Assembly: GCA_036897485.1 (NCBI GenBank)
Contig: JAYMTF010001040.1
Location: forward strand, 1-26,955
DNA from: Pelargonium nanum
Lineage: Eukaryota > Streptophyta > Magnoliopsida > Geraniales > Geraniaceae
Direction of reading: 5' to 3'
DNA: 26,955 bases
Part shown: piece after piece, positions 9,831 to 21,720 of the stretch
Position numbering within the stretch: position 1 is the first letter of the stretch
Layout of the letters: the number at the start of each line of letters is the position of its first letter
Notes under the pieces: generated by a model
The model's database searches: none
Told to the model about the DNA's origin: nothing
What the model saw: only the letters and a program-made list of their open reading frames with translations
Translations under genes and position numbers: made by a program

Positions 9831-11139
9831 TTCCTTCTTTCTTGCTATTTACCCACTAGAAACACTTTCTAGCAACATCATGAGCATGAACATGAAAGAA
9901 AAATACACAAGCAGCAAATTTGTCTGAACCCATAAGGCCAAACTATGAAATGTAACAGTTTTGATCAAGATCCATGTCAAAAGGCACCAAAAAAACAAAA
10001 TGACAAGTGGAATAAACAAAATATGCATTCTAGGTGTGCTGTTTCAATCTGCAATACCTTTTTTCCCCTTCTTTTGTTGGTTCTGCAATTTTTCTCTCTT
10101 TTTTTCTTTTTTGATAGCAAATTTTTCTCTTTAATTTGCTGTAGCCATAGCAACTATCATAAGGACCTTGTACCCACCTATCCCACTTGCAGACCCATTA
10201 AGCAAAGGCTTCTCAGTTCAAGGCAAGATGATGATCTAAATAGGGTCATTGGCAAATTGCCATTTAGCTATGCCACACATTACATGACAGAATTAACCAT
10301 CTTTTCCAAAAGATGAAGCCTTTGTGCAAGTTGCATGAGAAAGCACCTTGCCTTGGCCACTTTATTCGGATTTTTTTCGATGATCAACACCTCAACTATT
10401 CACAATCACATACATGTTATCCCAACTGCAAAAAAACTTTCGGTTGGTCACCTAGATTCCTCCTCATTTTTGAGCAAATATTCTGATGCTCCTATTCTAA
10501 AATTGCCTCTCTAGAGAATAAAACTATCAGCATATATGTACATACAAGTTTAGAGAAGCTTTAGAGTTCATGTATAGCAGCTATATCAATAAAATAGAAT
10601 GAAGAAAAGAAAAGACCTGCAGGAGGGGCTGTCCGCAAAGATAAAATACAAGTCTTGCGAATCAGGCTGCTTCACTGGCCCATGGAGATCTGAGAATAAT
10701 CTATTGTGGGGGCTCTTGCTACATTTCAGAGAAAAGAGTACAGTGGATGAAGAAAAGTAAAGATGCATTATGTATAAATATATACCACGCGCGTAAGAGA
10801 TTTCATGTTAAAGCAAATCAGAGTTTGATACATTTGAGGCTTGCCGGGACATATAGAAAATGGAAGAACAGAAGGGACATACCATAACCAATAATAAGAC
10901 ATATATATTGGTTGAGGTTTTGTTACTATAATTTCTTGTCCTGTAACCTCTTACCTATTCATACCATTACATCCATCTTCGACAACACGCATAAACAGCT
11001 GATAGTAGCCAAACTGATCAATCTTATTCAAGCAGAAAAGCAGAAATAGGCCCCATCAATTGCCGCCACAATTATGAGTAGATATTAATTCAAGGACAAG
11101 ATACTGATTGAGACCCAAAGCCATCATTGGTTAACATGA
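9831..11139. other. Intergenic / GH3 3' flank
   Basis: This segment lies between the convergent MYB and GH3 genes. The longest frame (9945-10316, 123 codons) is Phe/Leu- and Ser-rich with T-run-encoded segments and no domain, so I do not call it. On the minus strand 11139-10580 is less AT-rich and could be the GH3 3' UTR. It contains GGTAAGAG near 10954 and a possible acceptor near 10721, so a spliced 3' UTR is possible. I see no other gene. Confidence 0.45.
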
Positions 11140-14100
11140 TTAGTGTGATGAAAGTTTCTTTTGCTTGTATGTCAGCCCAAAACCAATGGGAAATAGAGGG
11201 TCATATGAATTGTCTTTAGCATTTAGTGGCAGTTGCTCAACTCGTCTGAACCATGTCACTGGTAATCGGCCTGTGAACTCGTAATCTCCAAAGAGAACAT
11301 CTGTGATTCCCCTTCCTTCACTTCCAGGCAACCAAGCAGCAACAAAAGCCTCTATCTTTTCCAAGAGTGAAGGTTCTATTAGTAAAGGCCTCCCAGATAT
11401 CATAATAGCTAATGTAGGAATTTTGTCAGCAACTGAGCTTATCACATCAGCTCCATTGAAAGGAATTACAAGCTCGGAATTATCACCAGGTGATTCAGCA
11501 TATGGTTCTTCACCAACAGCCACAATGGCAAAAGAGAACTCTTTACTTGATAATGTCTCTGGGGAGGGATTTTGCTCAAAAACCACTTCAGTTTTGTCCC
11601 CCACTGCTTCTTTGATAGCATCAAGAATGGTTGTACCTAAAATGTAAATGATTCTGTAAGTTCAATGACCTTTAGCATCCGAACTGCGTGTACTAAAGAA
11701 TAGTAATGTGCAACATTATTTTTCACATTTTTCGTACTGCAGTAGATTTCATATGGAAAATCAAATTTTCAGAACAGAAATAAAATAAACGCAGCAAGGC
11801 TTGTTCGTTTTATTACCTTTTAAACAATGGGAGAAAGATAAGAGATGAAAACCAGAAACTGAAATGTTTTAACAAAATGGATAACAATGACTTGAGCATT
11901 AATGAAATGCGGAATGCATAGCAATATGTATCGCATTTACCATAAACCACAGATTATGTACCCATATATTTTTATTTTTTTTGGTATTGTGCTTAACTGC
12001 TTATCCATGCAAATATAGAGTTTGACTGGGTGTGTTATAATAAAAGTAAATATGCAAATAACATCATAAGCCAAGCCTCTATATGAATGAACAAACCCTA
12101 GATAAAAGGTAATGTGAGGGGCAGGAAAAAGCATGCAGGCAACCCCCTACACTAGCTAAATAGAGAAACATTTGTGAAGGCACAGCATGAAACATCAATT
12201 TACTCTAATCAAATTGAAAGATATTATACTGTTGCATCATGAACAAAAGAAAAAGATATCTTGCAACATGCTTATTAACAGCTGACATAAATGTGGACAG
12301 ATACTAAAGACATAAATCAAGCCAACCCTCCAGTAACATGTACCTACACAAACATATACTAGACACATAAGCATATGCCTGATCACATTGTGTTTACCTT
12401 AAGGAAAAAATTGTCGAAGGAGGGCTGGAGATTAAAGTGGTTAATATGCTGGCAACAATTATGAAACATACTAGTACTGCTGAATGTACGTAACCCAATC
12501 TTTAATCTGAGAACAATCATTTAGTTAGGTAACCTATTCCTAGTTGGCAGTTGATCTATATGAATATTACTGCTTACCAATTGTAAATCTGCCACTGCCT
12601 CCATGCCAAGTACCTGTCCACCCTCCACATTGATATCCAAGATCATCAGCATGCGATCCACAAACAAGTATTCTTTTAACATTTCTGTCTAATGGAAGAA
12701 AAGGTTTTTCGAGATCCTTTCCATTTTTTAACAAAACCAAGGACTTTCGAACTGCTTCACGTGCTAGTTCTCTATGCAGCTGCAGAGAGAGAAAAAGGAA
12801 ACAGCGAAGGGTAAAGACACAGCATTCTGTAAAGACAAAGCATCCATAGCATGCAAATATGACTGATACTGCGAGCTGGCTCTAAGGATTACCTTGCAAC
12901 CAACTGTATCTAGCAAAGATCTATCAGCCAAGGGATACTCAAAAAGTCCAGCAACAAACTTCACTCTCAGTATCCGCTCAACAGCATCATCAATTCTGGT
13001 CATTGTTACTTCACCTGATTCCACAAGAGATGTCAAATGCTCCAGAAATTGTTCAAATCTGAAAGGCACCATCACCTGCAACACTTCCCAGTCAGTGATA
13101 CGTACCCATAAAGCACGAGTAATTTCAATGTTTTCAAGGGAAATAGAATTCGGTTTCTACCATATCAATTCCTGCATTAACAGCAGTAGATATGCAGTAA
13201 CGATAATCTGATCCATGAGGTTCGCAGAGTCGGTCAAGTCCTTCCCAGTCAGAAATCAAAAAACCCTGCAACAAAAGTTTGCCTTGAGATTCATCTAGTA
13301 CAAGCAAAGATTGCCTTTCAGAAACTCAACAAATTAAGTGTTAACGAGTTTGAATTCAGTAGCTGAACTGTTTTGACATAAATAAACTCTTCCCCACCAC
13401 TAGATGCACGAACACACACGCAGACACACATGTTCAAGTTTATAGCTGAATGGAAGAAATGGTTTCAATTGAATGCCAAGTTATAGTAGTGTAGTTTGAC
13501 AAAAAGTGCTTCAGGATGTATGGAGAAAAGAATACAGTTACATGTTTACCTTAAAACCCAGCTGATCTTTTAGTATGTCTGTAAGAAGAAAACGATTAGA
13601 GTGCAGCTTGCTTCCATTCCAACTAGAGTAGGATGCCATGACAGTTGACACTCCCTGAGAAATACAGTCCAGATAAGGTGCCATATGGGTGCTCTCCAAA
13701 TCATCATATGACGATAAGGTATCACCCTCATTTTTACCTCTATCAGTACCCCCATCTCCAACAAAATGCTTGGCACATGCAATAACATTGTTTCTGGAAT
13801 CAAATAAGTAAATAAATGAGAATGCATATGATATTGAGGTCATCCAAGAATCAGTAAATACTGAGGGAGAAGCAACACAACTTAAGATACATCACAGAAG
13901 AAGTAAAAGAAGGCAAATCTTCAGCCCAACACTTCTTATAGTGTAAGTTTAAAAGACTCACAAAAACAAATATACAGAGCTTATAATATTTTCTAAATAT
14001 GAACTTCTTAGATCTATCAAATTCGAAGACGATGAGACATGAATGGCCAAAAACAATTGGGAAAATAACGATATTTGAGTATGACTTCTCTCTACCTTCC

Positions 14101-15531
14101 AGCTACAAATGGGTAGCCTTTTGGGTGCCCGGGGGGTGGCTGTCCCTGCAGGCCTGTAATAATGGAAGTCATCTTTCTAACAATGTCAGTGTCTTCACTG
14201 TAACTCTCATAGCATCTTCCCCATCTGGCATCTTTGCATACCTGTCAGAATCCATTGAATCAGTTCAACAACAAACTATTGCCTTCAGGAAAAAGAACTG
14301 TTATAAATGAAACATTATATAAAACTTTATGTCATCACTGGATATTAGATCTTATCTAATCATAAAAGTTAGTTAATAGTTAATACCATATAATGAAACT
14401 AGATAATAAAGCCCCATCATTCCTTTTGTGGTACATAGGGATGTGATTTTTAGAATGTTACAAGTTTTGTGTACTCAGTTAAGTAACTCAGGGGAGGATA
14501 ATTAACTTCTCTCAGATACAAACCTCTTACAAATCTGTTCCAATATTTCCCTTATATTCAAACTATATTTAAAGATAAATTCGATAAGGATCATCCAGAT
14601 AATGTATCATAATACAAACACAACCTTCTTCTATAGCAATACCTTGATATGTTCCCAACAACTAAATTTCTAGTATATGAACATCTTTTTGCAACTTCTC
14701 AAACTCCTATACTACCCTTTCAATTCCTCAAAACTACATTCTAATTCTTTTCAACTACAACAAGCCGGTTAACAATATTGGCACTCACAATCAGTACTGT
14801 TGCATTCTTGTATAAGATAGCTAATCAATCGCAACAGGGATTGAAGACAAATGAGAAAAACTATAGTAAATCACAAATACTTACAGCCACACAGGGTGCA
14901 AATGTATATTGAATGCCACTGGCCCTGACTTCAAGAGCAGTAGCAGCTCCGATCCTCTGAGCCAAATCTGCATCCCTATTTTACATTCCAAACTGTCAGG
15001 ATTCTGTCAAAGTTCCATTACTTCCAAGAATTCAATTAAACTAAAACTAAAACCAACCTAGTGGCTCCAAGACCAACATTGTGAGGAAATATAGTGGCAC
15101 CATAGATACTGTTGTTTCCATGAACCGCATCAATCCCATATATGAGTGGTATCCCAAGCCGCGACTCAAGCGCCGCCCTCTGAAACCCATCAACCATGTC
15201 GGCCCAGTCGGCCGACAGAGCTTTCTCAAACGGTCCACTCCCTCCGGCACTGAGTATACTCCCTGAAAATAAAAATAAAATTTGCCCACCAACTGTTTGA
15301 TGAAATGCCCCAAAGAACATCACCAACATAACAAAAAAAGAAAAAAAGAATCAGTACGGTACCGATTGAGAAGTCAGTGAGGACGGAGGGAGTGACGACC
15401 CTGCGCTCAATTTGGGTCATCTGACCAATCTTCTCCTTGAGCGTCATTCGAGAGAGAAGGTCCTTGATTCGAGCCTCCACTGGTTCATTTTGGTTTCTGT
15501 AAACGCAATTCGCGTCCTCTACGCTGCTCAT
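11140..15531 (-). CDS. Family GH3 beta-glucosidase / beta-D-glucan exohydrolase
   Basis: Nine exons on the minus strand: 15531-15363, 15262-15058, 14975-14885, 14241-14096, 13793-13550, 13265-13161, 13075-12893, 12779-12578, 11636-11140. All junctions are GT-AG and the frame is kept, giving 613 residues, the usual length. GH3 enzymes remove terminal beta-linked glucose from cell-wall glucans and glucosides. Visible active-site residues, placed by comparison with barley exohydrolase ExoI, are Asp101 (GIDAVHG), Arg161/Arg164 (RWGR), Lys212-His213 ([10 protein letters not shown]), nucleophile Asp291 (ISDWEG), Trp435 (GGWTGTW) and acid/base Glu496 (EPYAE). The N-terminus ([20 protein letters not shown]) has no secretory signal peptide, as in the At3g47000-type subgroup. 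The usual RDPRWGR reads KDARWGR (158-164). All catalytic residues are present, so it looks functional; the real substrate is unknown. Confidence 0.93.
11637..12577 (-). other. Last GH3 intron (941 bp)
   Basis: This is the longest intron of the GH3 gene, phase 1 inside a glycine codon. It is AT-rich and I saw no embedded gene or clear mobile element in it. The short open frame at 11937-12134 has no recognisable features. Confidence 0.75.
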
Positions 15532-16642
15532 ATTGGCTTGGTTTAGCTACAACACTGTGAAATGAAGAGAAGAGAAGAGAAGAGAACAGAGAGTGAAACG
15601 TTTCGCCGGAACGGGACGATCGAAACGTTTACCTGGTGGATGTAAATATTAGTAGCGGGAAGGAGTGTGGTAGTTAGGAAGGGTGGGACCCATTTTCGTC
15701 CAATTAAAATGGATTGTGAGAATTGGAGTTCACCTCACTTTCTCGTTTTCCGTTCTCTCTGCTTCTACTTGTCCAATCAAAATTATTGGAAAGTCATAAC
15801 TAACATTCTATTTATTTTTACTTTTATTGAGGCTAATATAATTTTGTAAGAACCTCAGTTTTGTTTCAATTTTGCACCAAAAATAAAAACAAAATAAAAT
15901 AAAAGAGATACTTCAAAAAATAATAATAAATAAATAAAAGAGATGCATATTTTTCTTATAAGAATTAAGAAATGTGTACAACAGAACAAGTTATTGTTGA
16001 ACACTAGCAAATGTTATTTCTTTATGCTTACGTGATAGTTCAATGTAACGTGTAAATTTTTGCTAACTTGATTTCAAACCAAACATTGACTAATGATGAC
16101 CGCGACATTGACCGATTGTTGCCATGGACATCAACATCTACCAACAAGAGAATACTATTTGAGTGAGGTTGATATAAAACGTGAAAAGTGGATAAAATGA
16201 TGTCATATATATTATAAATTCATGTTTACTCCAACAATATTTAAGTATGCTATAAATTACAATCTTTCTGTACTGAAACAATCTTCCTGTAGTCTAAAAT
16301 CTATTTGCATTCCTTTGATTATAGTAAATACATATTCTCAATGGAACCTTAGCATCAAATGGTTCTCAATTTCCTTTGAACAGTACAGACACAAAATTTT
16401 CTGATGAAAATCTGATATCATTTTGGAACTGAAACTGCAAATGAGATGTATGTTCCATAAATCATGGAACAAACTGTGACCTTCACATTTCAAGATCTGC
16501 AGCTCCAAATAGTTTCCTCGGAGCGACGATCGTCTTAGCATATCTCCAGACTTGCCTTTGTACAACACTTCATTTTGCCTATAAAATACCATCATTTCCC
16601 TCTTGAACCATATCTTCGGATCCTGTTGGTTTAGGCAGTTCC
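15532..16642. other. GH3 promoter/5' UTR and intergenic region
   Basis: Just upstream of the GH3 start lies a purine-rich repeat (15564-15584, AGAAG units), read as a CT-rich leader on the GH3 strand. Beyond it are an A-rich block (about 15876-15946) and AT-rich DNA. Bases 16338-16642 follow the stop of the membrane protein gene and are its likely 3' UTR. A frame-shifted copy of part of its last exon lies at about 16584-16641 (see findings). No independent gene is supported. Confidence 0.5.
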
Positions 16643-19600
16643 TCAATCCATCCCAGTACTGTCCTTTATCGAAGCTTGTAAGGTAGCTTCTGAACTATGT
16701 TTGCTCTCACCCTCAGTGTCTTTGGAACTTGCTTCTGGAACAGGCTCTTCTCTGGTGTATGCTTGGGATTCTACATCATTTAACTCTGAGGCCATATCTT
16801 CGGAGTTTGCTGGTTTTGGCAGTTCCATGATGTGATCGTGGTTCACTAGAGTGTCCTTCTCAACAGTAACCATCAAAACACCCGATTCACCCATGGCATT
16901 TTGGATGGCATTTGTGCCGTCCTTGTTCTCGCCCTCCATGTCTAACATAGACCTTGAGTTAGATTCTGCAACAGTTGTCATCAGTTCTGGAATAGGATCT
17001 ACTATGATTGATACGTCGGACTCTTGTTCACCATGTCCAACTGGTTTCGACTTATCTTCGTTCATTATCTCACTCATTAATGTTTCATTCATAACGTTAA
17101 TGATGCTAGTTGAATCCTGTAATAGAGGATCGTTGGGTTCCTGTTGGACATCATGAAAAGAGCACATTTTAAGCGCATTGAGATAATATGTTTTTAATCA
17201 TTAAATATCGATTATTTTATGCTTCTCGTGTAGTTATTTCATACTCCACGACAAGAGAAAATCCCAAAGCCAAGAAGAAAAAAGAAAAGCATTATTAACA
17301 TAAAGAGACTCTGATTATGCAACAATGGAGTGCCTAATTGGTAATGTTAACGCTTCTAGTTCTCATATATTTTAAAATCATACTCAACAATCGAATTGAA
17401 CAAACACGGAAAAACAATTTTGTTATATTACCTGTCCTGCAGAAGTTGGAGGAATATCTGATTTACTGCTCCCAATTCCATCATCTGATGGTTTTACGGA
17501 TTTCCCATCAGTATCTTCTATATTTCTTGAATTAGTCACTTGACTTGGCTCGGGTAGTTTTGGAGGCTCCATATTAGCCTCACGTCTGATCAAGTCTAGC
17601 GATTCTCCTTCACCGCCTTCAGCTGATTGAGGCTTCTTTTCCTCCTCAAAGACTATTACATCATCTAAATCGTTGGATTTCTGTGGATGATGTGTTGCTT
17701 CCTGCTTAATGCAACAAAAGTGCATGAATTAGCCAATTTTTTTCATTTTCTTGAAAGAAAACTTTATTATCTTTTCATTCTGTTAGAGGTTTTTGATTAT
17801 ACTGCAACAAGTTGTATACGTAAAATGTACACAATATAAACAAAATTCTAAGAAAATGACTGAGCAAAAACGTGGGCAGGAGCTACATGAAAAAGCATAC
17901 TTAGAACTAACTGGAGAAACTTCTTGGCAAATTTAGATTAATACGAGTGAACACGAAACTACCTGGTCTGTCAGTAACGTTTCAGGGTGTTCTGCACTAA
18001 AAATTGTCTCTGCTAGATTTTCTGATGCACCATCAGTATCTTCAGTAGAGTTACGTTCCTCAGCTGCTTTATGACATGTCAATACATCTGATTCCCCTTC
18101 ACTCGCTTCAGTTGGAAGTTCATTCGCATCCTCACGAGACCGCCCGGGAGGATTAGACTGTTCCTGTTCAATATGAGGTACAACTGTAAGTCCAATATCA
18201 CACTTAATGATATTGTGCAACCTTACATAATCCTAAAATAGTAAAATGTAAGTGCTGGAAATGCAAAAACTAAATAGGAGTGTAAGTGGAGAGAGAAGTA
18301 AAAGGAATTAATGGAAGACAGAACCAAGTGAAAACTGAAAATGCAGTAATAACTAAACTGAATAGGAGAATATCACCGTAAGTATGTATGTATGTATGTG
18401 TAAATCGTTAGGCACGTCCATGGATTATTTTCATGAATCTATGTATAAAAATAAAACCATTCAATGACTACTATTAGCACATTAACCTGTGAGCTTTCAT
18501 GGTCACTATTACTAGACGAATGAGTTATAATATCCTTCTCAGGTGGATTTTCGCTGGATGAGTTACTTACTGCCGCGTACTCCGAGGATGCTTGATCATG
18601 AGATGCATTGTGATAATCCGAACTCTGGTTAATCCCTGAAGATCCAACTTCTGTGGTACCTCGTTTCTCTTCTTCTTCTTCTTCTTCAATTGAGTTTAAC
18701 TTGCCCCTCTCTTCAACTGCCTCCGGCGCATCTGAAGTTCCCTCATATGCAGATTGCTTTTCAGAAATGTCGTCAGTATACTCTGAGTTTGTTTCATCAT
18801 CTATAACATCAATTGATTTCATGTTTTCCAACACATCTTTATGCAGCCCTTCAAGAGTCGGATGAAGCCTTAGAGTCTCTATCAATTGCTCTGCTTCTAG
18901 ACATTCAAGTGACAACTTATATCCTCTAGAATCCCTAATCTGAATCTTATTATCAGAGTCGTCTATTTTATTGGGTAGACTGTTTTCAGGTATTTTAGTT
19001 CCTGATGGTGACAGCCCTGCTTCTGTTTTAGCTTCTTCACCAACATTGGACACATCTCTTGAGCTTGACTGTTGTTCTAATACTCCACCTACACGAGGTG
19101 AGGCACCCCACAAGTCTTCACTGCCAGAACTATTCTCCTTTTCGTTGTCCCCATCATAGGTCAAGAATTCATTGAATGGCGGTCGAGGTGAATCAATGTC
19201 TGAGAGTTCTGCTTGCATATCGGAAGCCATAGGGTAATTAGAGGAGTGGCTAGACCTCCGGGTTACGTTGAATAAATGTTCTGCTATTTTTGCCTTGTCC
19301 TCTGCAGATGTGCTAGAATCATACACAAGTTCTTTTCCAGCTAATTTCTTTGGAAGTGAACTTGCGAGGGATTTTTTCATAGGGTGTAACGCATTGGGAA
19401 AGTTACGCCATTTAGATGTCAGACTTACTGAAATTCCAGCTATATTTGCATTGAAGACGTCATCTTCGTCGGATGAAGATACACCTGACTCACTAGGCTT
19501 GGCTTCAGTTGCATCATTTTTTATTTGAACTGGGCTTTGCTTACCTAATTCTGACTCGATATTCTGAGCATTCTTAATCCCCTCAGCTTGGCTCTGAGTG

Positions 19601-21099
19601 GTGCTATTGTCAGTTTCTTTGTCCGCTATACTCTGCAATTGCATGGAATTTACTTCCTGATTGGGAGCTTGTTCTGCTTCAACAAGATCCTGAGTACTGC
19701 GCTTATGAGGCATGGATTTACCTTTTAGGGATAATAGTTGTTCAACTAGCCGATCATGGTCTCCCTTCTCTGCAAGGAGAATAAAATACATTGATTCAGT
19801 CTCATAAAGTAACGGAAAAAGTTTCATCTCATTAGATGAGGAAAGTAAAAACTTACTTGGCTGCCTTCGATTTCTGGGGTACCCTGGCGCCTCTGACTCT
19901 CTGTATGTGGTACCAAAGTAGGGGCCAAACACACTGTCCGGTCGATCTTGCTTGGGTCCCGACGGGATAGAACTACCGAGAGCGAAGCTCTCATGTCTGC
20001 AATATAACATGTCCTTTGGTTGAGTTGCTGTGAACTCTTCATGGAAACTATCGCCAGAAAGGTTGGGCTTTTCTTCAAGTGGGTCATAGGGAAGGTCAAA
20101 TGGATTTCGCAAAGGCAACAAGACGGGGGGAGCTGAACCAGGCATTGGAGAGTCGTCCTTCGAGGGGTGATCACTAGGTTCGGTTCTTGAAACTGAAATG
20201 GGTGCAATTTCAGGTGAAGGGTCAATTAGGCTTTTTCCACCTTCCATCCTCATCAACTTCCTCCATCTTCTTTTTGCCATGAGAGACTCCAGTCTATTGT
20301 TCCTCTCTATCTCGGAAACCCCAAGATCCATAAGGTTCTTTTGATCATCCTTGGTCCATTCAACAGCCTTGTTCCTATCCTCCTGCGCCTCATCTTCATC
20401 ATCATCGTCCGCTTCTTCCATGCTTTCACCACCACTGCCATCACATTTGTGAGACTGCTCTTCAGAGCCGCTATTCGATGTCCAGTCAGGCCTCGACCAT
20501 GACTGATCAGAGCTAATAGACTTGTCAGCGTCATCAGAACCCTCTTCCTGAATAGAGCCACTTTTCTTCTCATCTAACATCCCTTTCGGTTTGTCCTCAA
20601 CTTCTGAAGTTAAACCAAGCAATTCCCGGAGGCTAGCTGTTAAAGACACTATATCCTCATTTTTCTCCGATGCAGCTTGTGCATCCCAATCTAATCTATT
20701 CCTATCCTTGAAGTTCCTTCTTCTACTCATCTGACGGCTTATGGTGGTACGATTGTTTCTAATGATAATAATATCGTCATCTTTGAACGACACGGATCTA
20801 CTCGGCTGTTTCTCATTTTTCTTATTCTCAACTACTTTTACATCTTGTTTTTTGACATCTTGAGGTTTGGGGCGTTCCTTTTTCCAATAGAATTTGGCAC
20901 CAACAGCGGCAAGAGCAAGAAACGGAGAGGAATAAACTATAACTATGAAAACAAAGGGAAGATATACGTATAGGAGGAGGAGTGACATCGAAGTGCCCGA
21001 AAAAACTGGATATTTTCGTAAAAATCTATAACTTGTGATGATGGAAAGCTTGAGAACTTTCCATATACAAAGCCCAATACTCTTTGCATCAATTCCCAT
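16643..21099 (-). CDS. Plant-specific acidic membrane-anchored protein, function unknown
   Basis: Five coding exons on the minus strand: 21099-19857, 19769-18487, 18163-17963, 17701-17432, 17140-16643, giving 1164 residues. The N-terminus has one or two hydrophobic segments (about 12-27 and 38-73, the second long enough for a hairpin), followed by basic WKKERPK. The rest is very acidic, Ser/Glu-rich and mostly disordered, with a polyglutamate run coded near 18669-18687. Conserved islands typical of this plant family are LGVSEIERNNRLESL (about 257-271, followed by a basic RRWRKLMR) and RNPFDLPYDPLEEKPNL (about 331-348), then a CRHESF block. Relatives such as Arabidopsis At5g17910 and At1g07330 are annotated only by weak similarity to cardiomyopathy-associated proteins, so no function is assigned. 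The start ATG directly precedes the conserved hydrophobic N-terminus. The 3' exons are the least certain part and show signs of duplication. Confidence 0.82.
18383..18399. repeat. (TATG)n microsatellite
   Basis: About four tandem TATG units lie in the intron between exons 2 and 3 of the membrane protein gene as numbered from its start. Confidence 0.85.
19770..19856 (-). other. 87-nt frame-preserving intron
   Basis: Inside the long open frame, a strong donor (CCAA|GTAAGT) and acceptor (CTCCTTGCAG|AG) bound 87 nt, a multiple of three with no stop codon. Splicing joins Pro-Lys-Lys-Gly. Retention adds 29 residues rich in Leu, Phe and Ser. The high quality of both sites and the composition, unlike the flanking acidic protein, favour splicing as the main form. 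Confidence 0.7.
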
Positions 21100-21720
21100 A
21101 TCTATCTATTTCTTTTGAACAATCCTAACAACATGAACCTCTAAAAGCACTTGTACATAACACAAACACAGAAGATTCAGACAAAAGATCAATACAAGAC
21201 ATTACTATGATTCTGTGAAGAACATAAGAACCAATCCACATTCAAATTAGTATCCCAATTGGGTCTTAAATGTTAAGAATATGAGAAGAAACTAAAAATT
21301 TACACATTGTGAAGATTACAGCAAAAACCAACCCACAATCCAATTAGAATGAAATTAGGGTTTCTGGTGGAGATCAATAGAAAGCTCAAATTGCAGAATT
21401 CAGGGAAGGAGAAATGGTTGGTTACCTGAAAATTGATGAAATTAGAAGTTGGAAGATTGTTTTGTTGCAATCAAACCCTCTGATTGGAATTGGGTATTGG
21501 TAATTTTAGAAAAATTATGGCTGGTTCGTAGCTTTCCGTGATCCACCGATTCAGGACATTCTTGAATTTCTCATGGCATGAGAAAGGGACAAAATAGGAG
21601 ACAGGTAATAGAATATGAACATGTGGAGGATGTTGTGGACGCACAATTGTGGGAAATGAAATTGCAATACGCGATCTCAGTCTCAGAAAGCTCGGGTCCG
21701 CCATTGATGGCCGCGAACAG
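21100..21720 (-). promoter_or_regulatory. 5' leader of the membrane protein gene with probable leader intron and telo-box
   Basis: On the minus strand a donor (TTCAG|GTAACC, intron from 21425) and an acceptor (TGTTAG, ending at 21125) suggest a leader intron of about 300 bp. It contains a telo-box (AAACCCTAA on this strand, 21355-21363), a motif common near plant transcription starts and bound by telomere-repeat-binding factors. The segment 21426-21700 is probably leader exon plus core promoter. No transcript data support the exact start. Confidence 0.5.

Noticed and set aside
9945..10316. 123-codon open frame between MYB and GH3
   Set aside because: It is Phe/Leu-rich because of T runs, has no recognisable domain or extendable exon structure, and lies in AT-rich intergenic DNA.
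14222..15531. Possible frame break in the 5' half of the GH3 gene
   Set aside because: All junctions from exon 1 to exon 4 could be resolved to GT-AG sites with matching phases, so the gene is intact.
19824..20573. Minus-strand alternate frames inside the large membrane protein exon
   Set aside because: They overlap the long, domain-conserved frame, are basic low-complexity shadows of acidic codons, and have no features of their own.
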